Below are positions 37,688-45,917 of a DNA stretch of 64,000 bases, in pieces. The DNA is from Hyphomicrobiales bacterium (lineage in GTDB: Bacteria > Pseudomonadota > Alphaproteobacteria > Rhizobiales > Rhizobiaceae): assembly GCA_900466605.1 (NCBI GenBank), contig UBMU01000015.1, positions 124,001 to 188,000 of the forward strand. Reading direction: 5' to 3'. The notes below the pieces were generated by a model. That model was not told the origin of the DNA. It worked only from the letters and a program-made list of their open reading frames with translations, and made no database searches. Within the stretch, counting starts at the first letter, position 1. Every line of letters begins with the position of its first letter. Made by a program: the position numbers and the translations under genes.

Positions 37688-38806
37688 ATGCGTGTCGGTT
37701 GCCCGAAGGAAATCAAGAATCATGAATATCGTGTCGGCCTGACACCCGCATCCGTTCGTGAATATATCGCGCACGGCCACGAAGTCTGGGTTGAGACCAA
37801 AGCAGGCGCCGGCATCGGGGCTGATGATGCCGCCTATGCGGCTGCTGGCGCAAAAATCGCGGCGTCGGCCAAGGAGATCTTCGAGAAGTGCGACATGATC
37901 GTAAAGGTCAAGGAGCCGCAGCCCTCCGAGTGGGCGCAGCTTCGCGATGGTCAAATTCTCTACACTTATCTTCATCTCGCGCCCGATCCGGAGCAGACCA
38001 AGGGTCTGCTTGCCTCCGGTGTCACCGCTGTGGCTTATGAGACCGTGACGGACGACCGGGGTGGCCTGCCGCTCCTTGCACCGATGTCTGAGGTTGCGGG
38101 ACGGCTGTCGATCCAGGCAGGTGCGACCGCGCTGCAGAGGGCCAATGGTGGTCTCGGCATCTTGCTGGGTGGTGTGCCCGGCGTGCTGCCAGCCAAGGTC
38201 GCGGTGATCGGCGGCGGCGTGGTGGGCTTGCATGCAGCCAGGATGGCGGCGGGCCTCGGGGCCGACGTTAGCATCCTCGACAAATCTCTTCCGCGCCTGC
38301 GACAGCTCGACGACATCTTCGGCGGCCGTGTCCACACCCGCTATTCCAGTATTCAGGCTCTCGAAGAGGAAGTCTTCTCGGCCGATCTCGTCATTGGCGC
38401 CGTGCTCATTCCAGGTGCCGCTGCTCCGAAGCTTGTCACCCGTGAAATGTTGTCGGGCATGAAGCGCGGCTCTGTCATTGTCGACGTCGCCATCGACCAG
38501 GGTGGTTGCTTCGAGACGTCGCATGCAACGACCCATTCCGAGCCGACCTACATTGTCGATGACGTGGTGCACTATTGCGTCGCCAACATGCCAGGCGCCG
38601 TGCCGGTTACCTCGGCGCATGCCCTGAACAATGCGACGCTGGTTTATGGTTTGGCGCTTGCAGACCGCGGACTGCGCGCCATCGCAGAAGATCGTCACCT
38701 TAGGAACGGTCTTAACGTTCATAAGGGCCGCGTCACCAATAAGCCGGTGGCCGAAGCGCTGGGCTATGAAGCCTACGCACCGGAAAGTGTACTGAACGTA
38801 GCGTAA
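37688..38806 (+). CDS. ald: Alanine dehydrogenase
   Basis: 372 residues, the standard length. Starts MRVGCPKEIKNHEYRVGLTP with the substrate Arg and Lys. H at YTYLHLAPD is the catalytic histidine region; the NAD loop is VAVIGGGVVGLHAARMAAGLG, read as GGGVVGLHAA; ALNNATLVYGLALAD closes the C-terminal domain. It interconverts alanine and pyruvate plus ammonia with NAD. AGAGAGGAA precedes the ATG. Divergent from an Lrp-type activator and followed by a strong terminator. In bacteroids this enzyme is linked to alanine export. Confidence 0.96.
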   Translation: MRVGCPKEIKNHEYRVGLTPASVREYIAHGHEVWVETKAGAGIGADDAAYAAAGAKIAASAKEIFEKCDMIVKVKEPQPSEWAQLRDGQILYTYLHLAPDPEQTKGLLASGVTAVAYETVTDDRGGLPLLAPMSEVAGRLSIQAGATALQRANGGLGILLGGVPGVLPAKVAVIGGGVVGLHAARMAAGLGADVSILDKSLPRLRQLDDIFGGRVHTRYSSIQALEEEVFSADLVIGAVLIPGAAAPKLVTREMLSGMKRGSVIVDVAIDQGGCFETSHATTHSEPTYIVDDVVHYCVANMPGAVPVTSAHALNNATLVYGLALADRGLRAIAEDRHLRNGLNVHKGRVTNKPVAEALGYEAYAPESVLNVA

Positions 38807-38830
38807 TTCCCATCACGTTACGTTAGGTAG

Positions 38831-38866
38831 GGGCCGGTTGCGTTCCGCCGCGACCGGCCCTTTTTT
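38831..38866 (+). terminator. Rho-independent terminator of ald
   Basis: GGGCCGGTTGCG and CGCGACCGGCCC form a stem (about 11 pairs, one mismatch) followed by TTTTTT, 24 bases after the ald stop codon. Confidence 0.9.
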
Positions 38867-38867
38867 G

Positions 38868-39335
38868 TTACCGGTCTATGCGGCATTGATAGCAGTTGTT
38901 GCGCGCCGATCGAACATGCACATAGGCGATTTCCGGCCGCTCGAGGAGCTGGGCGGCATAGGAGCGGATATCGACCGTCAGCGTTACTGCGCCCGTGCCG
39001 TAGACAATGCGGTTGTCTGCATTGTAGCCGCGCACGATAAAATCCGGGCTCGTCAGGACCGGCGGCAGGACCTCTTCGGCGGCATAGCGCTCGCAGGGTC
39101 GCTTGTGGAGGAAGACTGGGCCGGTCTCTGCATACGGCTGAAGCTCAGGAAACGGCCGGTAGGCGAAGACCAGCAACTCCTCACCTGCATTGATATTCTG
39201 CAAGCAGTGACGGCAAGGATGGCCGGGGCCCTCCGAGACCATTGTCTCAGGTGAGAAGCCGTAGGCGTCCGCACCGCCGCACCAGAGATGTTCGGCGTCG
39301 GCAGTGGGCATTGCGGAAAAGCGGATGTCGGTCAT
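38868..39335 (-). CDS. DUF1203 family protein
   Basis: 155 residues, starting MTDIRFSAMPTADAEHLWCGG. The DUF1203 hallmarks are HPCRHCLQNINAGEELLVFAYRPF (residues about 38-62; seen in parts HPCRHCLQ and LLVFAYRPF), GPVFLHKRPC, and a C-terminal ARNNCYQCRI. Several Cys and His residues are conserved and could bind a metal. Function of the family is unknown. Convergent with ald. Confidence 0.88.
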   Translation of the reverse strand: MTDIRFSAMPTADAEHLWCGGADAYGFSPETMVSEGPGHPCRHCLQNINAGEELLVFAYRPFPELQPYAETGPVFLHKRPCERYAAEEVLPPVLTSPDFIVRGYNADNRIVYGTGAVTLTVDIRSYAAQLLERPEIAYVHVRSARNNCYQCRIDR

Positions 39336-39437
39336 GGCAGATCTCCGTGCTGATTGCCATGAGATGCACCTTTGCCGTCGTGTCGGCCACCCGATTCCTG
39401 CGTGGCCGCTTTTCGAACCGGTTGCGGTGAGATCGCC

Positions 39438-40001
39438 TCACCAGTCCTTCTTGCTCAACTCCAGAATTTCCTTGTCGCTGAGTGGCCGGACGATCCCCGA
39501 ACCTGTGGAGACCGGTGAAAAGCCGAACATCTGGTAGAGCTGCAGAGCGCGTGGGTGATCGAGATTGTTGGTCGTCGTCGTGACCCGCTTCGGATTGAGC
39601 GTCCAAATCGCGTAAAGCGCCTGCAACAGGAACCACTTGCCTATCCCGAGACCAAGCGCATGCTCGAACAGCCCGAAGTGGCTGAGCTCGATCGTGTCTT
39701 CGTCCTCGACGAAGTATTCATAGAAGCCAGCGGGCGCGCCATTGACGTAGAGCACGCTGATACTGTTGCGCTTGTCGTGCAGCGTCTTGGCCAGTTCCTC
39801 GTCGGTCATACGCAAACGATCCACCCACTGCCACCGGGCGCCGACCTGGCGGTAGAGATAGCGGTAGAAAGGCAGCGGAACATCGGGCGCCCGCATGATC
39901 GCCGTCTGGATGTTGATCGGCATCGGCAGGCTTGCCTTTGGCGGTGCCGTCATTTCAAGGCGCGTAATATGGGCTTTCAGGGAAGAGGGGGCCTTCACCA
40001 T
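39438..40001 (-). CDS. GNAT-family N-acetyltransferase
   Basis: 187 residues from an ATG five bases after the sseA stop; the longer frame to 40352 only shadows sseA. GNAT features: NGAPAGFYEYFVEDEDTIEL (strands 2-4), HFGLFEHALGLGIGKWFLLQ with the acetyl-CoA loop GLGIGK near residue 125, and YQMFGFSPV near the end. It resembles the acyltransferase partner that rhizobia encode behind 3-mercaptopyruvate sulfurtransferase. Last gene of the cysteine-related operon; its acceptor could be a cysteine-derived amine, by context only. Confidence 0.85.
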   Translation of the reverse strand: MVKAPSSLKAHITRLEMTAPPKASLPMPINIQTAIMRAPDVPLPFYRYLYRQVGARWQWVDRLRMTDEELAKTLHDKRNSISVLYVNGAPAGFYEYFVEDEDTIELSHFGLFEHALGLGIGKWFLLQALYAIWTLNPKRVTTTTNNLDHPRALQLYQMFGFSPVSTGSGIVRPLSDKEILELSKKDW

Positions 40002-40005
40002 CGCG

Positions 40006-40875
40006 TCAAGCTTTGACCGGTTCTGGCGGGCCCGTAACGACGGGCGTGTCGTCGCGACCGCCCCATTCGCTCCATGAGCCGTCGTAGAGCTTGTTGTCGG
40101 TGTGACCGAGCGACTCCAGCGCCAGCGTAATGATCGCGGCCGTGATCCCGGAGCCACAGGATGTGACGACGGGCTTCGACAGGTCGATGCCCGCGTCTTC
40201 AATCGTCCGCTTGAGTTCCGGCAGTGACTTGAAGCGGCCTTGAGTGGCGAATACGCCCGATGGCAGGTTCCGCGCGCCCGGCATATGACCCGAGCGCATG
40301 CCGGCCCGAGGCTCAGGTTCAAGCGCCGCAAACCGGCCCGCACTTCTGGCATCGGCTATCTGCAGGGCACCGCTCGCAACGATGTCCCGCATCGTGTCGA
40401 GAGTGACAACGCGCGAGGCATCATAGGTGGACTTGAAAATCTTGGGTTCGACGCGCGGCGCGTTTGTTTCAAGCGGCCGTCCCTCGGACTTCCAACCGTC
40501 CAGACCGCCGTCGAGCACATACACATGCCGCGCGCCCATCACGCGAAACAGCCACCAGACCCGAGGCGATGCGAACATCCCGATCCCGTCATAGACGACG
40601 ATGCGATCGTTTTCTCCGATGCCGAGCTTTCCGACCTCGGCCGCGAAAAGCTCGGGCGAAGGGATCGTGTGAGGCAGCGGCACAGAGTGATCCGCAATTT
40701 TGTCCTGATCGAAGCGGATGGCGCCCGGGATATGGCCTGCTGCATATTCCGCGTCGGCATCGCGCTTCTGTGCAGGCAGATAAAAGGACGCATCGAGGAT
40801 ACGTAAATCCGGCTTGCCCAATTCCGCCTGCAGCCAATCGGCCGAAACGACGAAACGGCTCTTCTCTTCACTCAT
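40006..40875 (-). CDS. sseA: 3-mercaptopyruvate sulfurtransferase
   Basis: 289 residues from MSEEKSRFVVSADWLQAELG behind GGGAGAACAG. Two rhodanese domains: residues about 10-130 (inactive; GHIPGAIRFDQD, VVYDG) and 160-285 (active). The catalytic loop is CGSGIT, matching the CGSGV/T of mercaptopyruvate-specific enzymes rather than the CRKGVT of thiosulfate sulfurtransferase; GHMPGARNLP precedes it. It transfers sulfur from 3-mercaptopyruvate to thiol or cyanide. Third gene of the leftward operon. Confidence 0.93.
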   Translation of the reverse strand: MSEEKSRFVVSADWLQAELGKPDLRILDASFYLPAQKRDADAEYAAGHIPGAIRFDQDKIADHSVPLPHTIPSPELFAAEVGKLGIGENDRIVVYDGIGMFASPRVWWLFRVMGARHVYVLDGGLDGWKSEGRPLETNAPRVEPKIFKSTYDASRVVTLDTMRDIVASGALQIADARSAGRFAALEPEPRAGMRSGHMPGARNLPSGVFATQGRFKSLPELKRTIEDAGIDLSKPVVTSCGSGITAAIITLALESLGHTDNKLYDGSWSEWGGRDDTPVVTGPPEPVKA

Positions 40876-40892
40876 TCTGTTCTCCCTAGGCT

Positions 40893-41630
40893 TCAGGCTT
40901 CGTCGCCGGGAGCGCCGAAGCGAATTCGGAAGCGACGGTTTTCTTTGCCCTTCTTCTCGATTTTGGCAATGTGAATCTGGCCGACTTCCTGAGTTTCGGA
41001 CACATGTGTGCCGCCACAAGGCTGGCTGTCAATCGCAGAGTTTTCGCCGATGCAGACAAGGCTGACCCGGCCCAAGCCGATTGGCGGGCGAACATTCTTG
41101 GATTTGACAATGCCGGGATTGGCCGCAAGTTCCTCGTCGGTGATCCACTGCAGGTAAACCGGATGGTTCTGCCGCACCAACTCCATGAGTTTTTCGGTGA
41201 CATCATCCTTGTCGATCGTCTCGCTCATGTCGAAGTCGACGCGGCTCTCGTCTTCGCCAACGGCAGCACCCGTGATCGGATAGGGGCAGACAACGGAGAG
41301 CAGGTGACAGGCGGTATGCATTCGCATCATCTTGTAGCGGCGTGGCCAGTCGACATGCAGCACCAGCTTTTCGCCGACGCTCGGTCGTGTCTCACCCTCT
41401 AGCGGCACGTGGACGACGATATCCTTTGTTGCACCATGCTTCGTCTGGCCAAGGGCGATCTTGCTACCGTCGGCGCGCTCGAGAAAGCCGGTATCGCCCG
41501 GCTGGCCTCCGGATGTGGCATAGAAGCAGGTCTGATCCAGCTCAATGCCCCCGTCTTCGTGAACGGCGGTTACCACCGCCTCGCATGTCGAAAGATAGAA
41601 ATCGTCACGATAGAGGGCATTGACGGGCAT
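40893..41630 (-). CDS. Alanyl-tRNA editing protein (AlaX)
   Basis: 245 residues, a free-standing homologue of the AlaRS editing domain (AlaX-M/L size). Zinc motifs are both present: HTACHLLS (HxxxH) near residue 105 and CGGTHVSE (CxxxH) near residue 207. TSGGQPGDTGFL in the N-terminal domain is the usual AlaX-M glycine-rich segment. It deacylates mischarged Ser- or Gly-tRNA-Ala. It starts seven bases after the cysteine synthase stop and ends 17 before sseA, an operon position that suggests a link to cysteine/serine flux. Confidence 0.93.
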   Translation of the reverse strand: MPVNALYRDDFYLSTCEAVVTAVHEDGGIELDQTCFYATSGGQPGDTGFLERADGSKIALGQTKHGATKDIVVHVPLEGETRPSVGEKLVLHVDWPRRYKMMRMHTACHLLSVVCPYPITGAAVGEDESRVDFDMSETIDKDDVTEKLMELVRQNHPVYLQWITDEELAANPGIVKSKNVRPPIGLGRVSLVCIGENSAIDSQPCGGTHVSETQEVGQIHIAKIEKKGKENRRFRIRFGAPGDEA

Positions 41631-41636
41631 AGGGTC

Positions 41637-42677
41637 TCACGCTGCTGGTTCGTATGGGATCTGTATGTCTTGTGTCTTGGCCAGCCAAGACGGAACCGGC
41701 AGGCCCTTGGACGTCAGAAAATCGGGATTGAAAAGCTTTGACTGGTAGCGGTTACCGTAGTCGCAGAGGATTGTCACGATGGTATGGCCGGGGCCGAGCT
41801 CCTTGGCGAGGCGCACAGCACCGGCGATGTTGATCGCCGTCGACCCGCCGAGGCACAGACCTTCATGCTCGACGAGATCGAAGACGTAGGGCAGGGCTTC
41901 GGCATCCGAGATGCTGTAGGCAAAATCGGGCGTGAAGCCGTCGAGGTTCGCGGTGATCCGCCCTTGACCGATCCCTTCGGTGATCGAGGACCCGGCGGAC
42001 TTGAGTTCGCCGTTCTTGTAGAATTCGTAGAGCGCTGCTCCGTCAGGATCGGCAAGGCCGATTTTGATGTCTTTGCTGAAGGCCTTCAGGCCGGCTGCGA
42101 CGCCTGCAAGTGTTCCGCCTGAGCCGACAGAGCAAATGAAGCCATCCACCTTGCCATTCGTGTCGTTCCAGATTTCGCGGGCAGTCGTTTCAATATGGGC
42201 CTGTCGGTTTGCAACGTTGTCGAACTGGTTTGCCCATATCGCGCCGTTAGGGTCGCTCTTTGCCAGCTGTTCGGCAAGTCTTCCTGACACCTTCACATAG
42301 TTATTCGGGTTCTTGTAGGGAACGGCGGGAACCTCGACGAGCTCGGCACCGAGCAGTTTCAGCGCGTCTTTCTTTTCCTGGCTCTGGGTCTCGGGGATCA
42401 CGATGACGGTTCGGTAGCCGAGCGCCTTCGCAACGACAGTCAGGCCGATGCCGGTGTTGCCCGCCGTTCCTTCAACGATAACCCCGCCTGGCCTCAGCAA
42501 ACCCTTCTTCTCGGCATCGCGAATGATGTAGAGTGCCGCGCGATCCTTGACCGACTGGCCCGGATTGAGAAATTCCGCTTTGCCGAGAATAGTGCAGTCG
42601 GTCGCTTCCGACGCGCCCTTCAGCTTGATCAAGGGAGTGTTGCCGATTGCCTCTAGAACGGAGGGATAGACGGTCAT
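41637..42677 (-). CDS. cysK: Cysteine synthase A-type (O-acetylserine sulfhydrylase)
   Basis: 346 residues. PLP-lysine motif PGQSVKDRAA near residue 42, GTAGNTGIGLTVVA (substrate loop), VGSGGTLAG (phosphate loop) and SSITEGIG. It makes cysteine from O-acetylserine and sulfide. Slightly longer than CysK (about 320) and of the subtype with NYGNRYQSKLFNPD-like ending, so a cystathionine-beta-synthase-like role is possible. First gene of an operon with alaX, sseA and a GNAT gene. Confidence 0.9.
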   Translation of the reverse strand: MTVYPSVLEAIGNTPLIKLKGASEATDCTILGKAEFLNPGQSVKDRAALYIIRDAEKKGLLRPGGVIVEGTAGNTGIGLTVVAKALGYRTVIVIPETQSQEKKDALKLLGAELVEVPAVPYKNPNNYVKVSGRLAEQLAKSDPNGAIWANQFDNVANRQAHIETTAREIWNDTNGKVDGFICSVGSGGTLAGVAAGLKAFSKDIKIGLADPDGAALYEFYKNGELKSAGSSITEGIGQGRITANLDGFTPDFAYSISDAEALPYVFDLVEHEGLCLGGSTAINIAGAVRLAKELGPGHTIVTILCDYGNRYQSKLFNPDFLTSKGLPVPSWLAKTQDIQIPYEPAA

Positions 42678-42835
42678 GGAATCTGCCTCTTGTGGAACGC
42701 TTAGTTTAGGAACGGTCTTTTCCCTTCACAAGGCTGGGTTGGCAAGAAATGCTATTCCATGCCTTTGAGTGCAGTGACAAAATTAGACTTCCCGCGGCCC
42801 GGCGTGGTCGAGATCGCGCGGTTCATAGCCTTTTG

Positions 42836-42865
42836 TGATCCGGAGATTGACTTTCGACGTACGGA
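42836..42865 (+). promoter_or_regulatory. Candidate ECF-sigma promoter of the ChrR-like gene
   Basis: TGATCC, 18 bases, TACGGA. The -35 equals the TGATC(C) reported for Rhodobacter RpoE (singlet-oxygen sigma); the -10 keeps only TA. The same -35 and spacing occur before the photolyase operon (49576-49605). A start near 42873 supports translation from 42910. Confidence 0.5.
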
Positions 42866-42909
42866 TGACGACAAAGCAATCTCTAAAAGCGGAAACGACC
42901 GAAACCGTC

Positions 42910-43557
42910 ATGGTTCACGAGCATATCGACACGGTCGATGCACTGATGGCGCATTACGTCGCCGGATCCCTTCCCGAGCCGGCGCGCGTGCTGGTGGAAT
43001 CGCATCTCGAAATGAAGCCCGATCATCGGTTGCTTGTGAGAGATCTCGAGTTGCTCGCGGGCGAGGCCCTTGAGCAGATGCCGGAGGCTCCCGTCGGTGA
43101 TCGCAAGGCGCTGCTCGCTGCGGTATTCGCCTCCACGCCGCCCGCCGAAGAGAATGACGGAGCTACGAAGCTGCGAGTAGCGGGCTCGTTCCCGAAGGCG
43201 ATCCGCGATCTCGTCGGCTATGATGTGGACACGGTGCCGTGGAAGACAAAGCTGCCGGGCTTCAAGGAATACTCCACTGACATCGACGGTTGCGAAGTGA
43301 GCCTGATGTGGATCAAAGCTGGCCGGGCGCTGCCCGCGCATACCCACAAGGGTATGGAGCTCACCCTGGTCCTGGACGGCGCTTTCAACGACAGCCGGGG
43401 CCGTTTCGGACCTGGCGATATCTCTGTCGCCGACGAGAGCGTCGACCACCGGCCGATTGCCGAAAAGGACCGTCCCTGCATCGCGTTTTCGGTTCTCGAC
43501 GCACCGATCAAGCTGACCGGCTCCTTCCGCCAATTTATCGGCGACCTGATCGGCTGA
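42910..43557 (+). CDS. ChrR-like cupin anti-sigma protein with altered zinc site
   Basis: 215 residues from MVHEHIDTVDALMAHYVAGS; alternatives are ATG 42865, which would overlap the promoter, and GTG 42835. The N-terminal anti-sigma domain aligns with ChrR (H5, H32), but the two zinc cysteines of ChrR (35 and 38) are replaced by K36 and H39 (HLEMKPDH). The C-terminal cupin keeps its metal ligands (PAHTHKGMELTLVL, DHRPIAE). ChrR holds RpoE until singlet oxygen; here no sigma gene is adjacent. It may act on a sigma encoded elsewhere or have become a metal-cupin sensor. Followed at 100 bases by an SDR gene. Confidence 0.85.
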   Translation: MVHEHIDTVDALMAHYVAGSLPEPARVLVESHLEMKPDHRLLVRDLELLAGEALEQMPEAPVGDRKALLAAVFASTPPAEENDGATKLRVAGSFPKAIRDLVGYDVDTVPWKTKLPGFKEYSTDIDGCEVSLMWIKAGRALPAHTHKGMELTLVLDGAFNDSRGRFGPGDISVADESVDHRPIAEKDRPCIAFSVLDAPIKLTGSFRQFIGDLIG

Positions 43558-43657
43558 AAGCAGCCACAATGGCGTGATACCGACTTGAATCTGGGAGATG
43601 ACGAGGAACTCCCGGGCCCGTTCTGACGTTCGCAAGACAGTCTGGAGGATATGTGCC

Positions 43658-44491
43658 ATGCAAGAATTCGTCGCTCGTCCTGAACATGGGATAGCCTGGA
43701 TTTCAGGCGCGAGTTCCGGAATCGGGCGAGCGTTGGCACTGAAACTTGCGGAAGAAGGATACAAGGTCGCCGTCACTGCTCGTGACCATGAGAAGCTCGC
43801 CGAATTGCAAGCGGAGGCTAGCGATCTGTCAGGCAGCATCATCGTGCTCGACGGCGATGTGACCAACGCCGAAGACATGGAGCACGTGCTCGCTTCGATC
43901 GAATATGAACATGGAGCGCTGGCTTTGGCCGTCTTCAACGCCGGCGTCTATCTGCCAGTGCACGCGGAAGAGTTGAGACTATCGGATTTCGAGCAGAGTT
44001 TCGCCGTTAATCTGCAGGGTGTTGTGAATTGCCTTATCCCGGCTGTACGGCACATGAAGGCAAAGGGGCAGGGGCAAATCGCCGTCGTCTCGTCCGTTTC
44101 AGGCTATGGCGGCCTGCCCACAGGTGCGGCCTATGGCGCCACAAAGGCCGCCCTGATCAACATGGCTGAGAGTTTGAAATTTGATCTCGACAAGATGGGC
44201 ATCCGAATCCAACTGATCAATCCGGGTTTCGTCGATACTCCAGCTACGAAGAAGAATGAATTCCCCATGCCCTCGCTCGTCTCGGTCGAAGCGGCTGCCA
44301 GGCAGATTTCGGCGGGCCTCAAGTCTCAAAGCTTCGAGATTACCTTCCCGAAGCGCTTCACGTACATGATGAAGCTAGTCAATCTTCTGCCCTACGGCCT
44401 GTATTTCTGGTTGGTCAATCGTTCGACCGGTTGGCGGCAGCGGCCGCTTCAAAAGCAGGCGCGTCCGGCAATGCCGCATCCTGCGGAGTGA
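43658..44491 (+). CDS. SDR-family oxidoreductase of the ChrR/Cfa module
   Basis: 277 residues from the ATG behind GGAGG; the frame stays open to 43598. Short-chain dehydrogenase with WISGASSGIGRALALKLA at the cofactor loop, FNAGVY, VSSVSGYGG (Ser) and YGATKAALI (Tyr, Lys). The C-terminal hydrophobic segment (YMMKLVNLLPYGLYFWLV) suggests membrane contact. SDRs of this type lie beside FAD oxidoreductase, DUF1365 and Cfa-like genes in RpoE-ChrR regulons, where they are implicated in modified lipid synthesis. Convergent with the cfa-like gene. Confidence 0.88.
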   Translation: MQEFVARPEHGIAWISGASSGIGRALALKLAEEGYKVAVTARDHEKLAELQAEASDLSGSIIVLDGDVTNAEDMEHVLASIEYEHGALALAVFNAGVYLPVHAEELRLSDFEQSFAVNLQGVVNCLIPAVRHMKAKGQGQIAVVSSVSGYGGLPTGAAYGATKAALINMAESLKFDLDKMGIRIQLINPGFVDTPATKKNEFPMPSLVSVEAAARQISAGLKSQSFEITFPKRFTYMMKLVNLLPYGLYFWLVNRSTGWRQRPLQKQARPAMPHPAE

Positions 44492-44510
44492 TCTAGATTG
44501 TCGAGGCAAG

Positions 44511-44573
44511 GACGAGGCGGATGGCGGCCCGACAGGAGGTCATCTGTCGGAGTGGCCGCCATCCGCTCTCGTC
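44511..44573. terminator. Long bidirectional terminator
   Basis: GACGAG plus GCGGATGGCGGCC pairs with GGCCGCCATCCGC plus CTCGTC: a 19-base stem with one bulge, between the convergent SDR and cfa genes. The right arm runs into the cfa stop codon. Confidence 0.85.
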
Positions 44574-45828
44574 AACTCCGCGCAAAGACGACCTGGCGGA
44601 CGTCTATGTTTCGAGCGCGGAATCCCGCTTCGCAATAAAATAAATAGAATTCCCAGAGCCGCTTGAAGCGTTCGTCGAAGCCCAACGGGCGGACGCGCTC
44701 CCATACCGACCAAAATCGCTCACGCCATTCGGCAAGTGTACGAGCGTAGTCTAACCCGAAACCAAAGTCCCTGACCAGTGACAAATTCACCTTCCGGCCA
44801 AGTTCGGCCAAGTGGTCGCGCGTCGGCAACATGCCGCCGGGGAAGACATAGCGCTGGATAAAATCGGGATTGCTGCGATACTCGTCAAAGGCCTCGGGGC
44901 GAATGGTGATGATCTGAAGTCCCGCCTTGCCGCCCGGTTTCAGGCATTGACGCAGCTTGGAGAAATAGGCTGGCCAGTACTTTTCGCCCACTGCCTCGAA
45001 CATCTCGATGGAGACGATGCTGTCATAGACTCCGGCCTCGTCTCGATAGTCCTGGAAGCGAAACTCGACCTTGTCGCTAAGGCCGGCCTTGCGGATGCGA
45101 TCTTCCGCGAAGGCAAGTTGCTCGCGGCTGATCGTCAGGCCAGTCACCCGGCAGTTCAGTTCACTGGCAGCAAATTCCGCGAAACCGCCCCACCCACAGC
45201 CGATTTCCAGCACATGGTCGTTGGGCTTGATGCCGGTCGCTTCGGCCAGGGCTCGGTATTTGGCCCGCTGCGCTGACTGCAGATCGCTCGCGCCGGTCGA
45301 ATAAAGCGCCGACGAGTAGGTCATCGTAGGGTCGAGCCATTGCTTGTAGAAATCGTTGCCGAGATCGTAATGCGCCGAGATGTTGCGCTTTGAGCCCGCC
45401 TTGGTGTTTGCGCGCATCCAGTGGCGCACCCGTTCGACAATTCGCACGACGCTGCCGCCGCGTGGATAATTTTTGGCCGCCTCCTCGTTGATCAGAAACA
45501 GTTCGAGGAATGACGTTATGTCCGGGCTTTCCCAGTCACCGTCCATGTAGCTTTCCGCAACGCCGATTGTGCCGCTCGCCAATGCTCGATTGGCGATATT
45601 CCAGTTGTTGAGACGGATCGCGGCGTTTGGCCCGGGGTTACTCCCCTTGGCTATCACACTGCGCCCATCTGGAAAGATAACCGTCAACGAGCCGTGCTGC
45701 AGTTGCAGCAAGGCGCGCAGCGCAAGTTTGCCCTTAAGCGGCAATCCCTTGGACGCTCCGGCGACACTCTCGAGAGAGAGCACGGTCGCGTTCTGAGCGA
45801 AAGAAGACCAATCCCGGGAACCCGTCAT
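44572..45828 (-). CDS. Cyclopropane-fatty-acyl-phospholipid synthase/SAM methyltransferase
   Basis: 418 residues, the CFA family size. It has a SCP2-like N-terminal segment and the SAM domain: VLEIGCGWGGFAEFAASEL (motif I), NISAHYDLGNDFYKQWLDPTMTYSSALY (residues about 145-172, quoted in part as HYDLGNDFY and MTYSSALY) and FIQRYVFPGGMLP. CFA synthases methylenate unsaturated acyl chains of membrane phospholipids; paralogues in this gene setting methylate acyl chains on the way to furan or methylated fatty acids. Preceded by the ALxATMTG start with GGAGGAG. Last gene of the photolyase operon. Confidence 0.92.
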   Translation of the reverse strand: MTGSRDWSSFAQNATVLSLESVAGASKGLPLKGKLALRALLQLQHGSLTVIFPDGRSVIAKGSNPGPNAAIRLNNWNIANRALASGTIGVAESYMDGDWESPDITSFLELFLINEEAAKNYPRGGSVVRIVERVRHWMRANTKAGSKRNISAHYDLGNDFYKQWLDPTMTYSSALYSTGASDLQSAQRAKYRALAEATGIKPNDHVLEIGCGWGGFAEFAASELNCRVTGLTISREQLAFAEDRIRKAGLSDKVEFRFQDYRDEAGVYDSIVSIEMFEAVGEKYWPAYFSKLRQCLKPGGKAGLQIITIRPEAFDEYRSNPDFIQRYVFPGGMLPTRDHLAELGRKVNLSLVRDFGFGLDYARTLAEWRERFWSVWERVRPLGFDERFKRLWEFYLFYCEAGFRARNIDVRQVVFARS

Positions 45829-45917
45829 AGCATTCTCCTCCAGCGATTTTGTTGCCGGTTAAGGAAGAGCATGCGTTGCAACATTCCGCCCCCCAGCGAT
45901 TGTCGCTGACGGTAATA

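Noticed and set aside
37685..38722. 345-codon minus frame
   Set aside because: Fully antisense to alanine dehydrogenase.
39438..40352. 304-residue version of the GNAT protein
   Set aside because: The first 117 codons are antisense-like readings in another frame of sseA; the start at 40001 gives a normal GNAT length.
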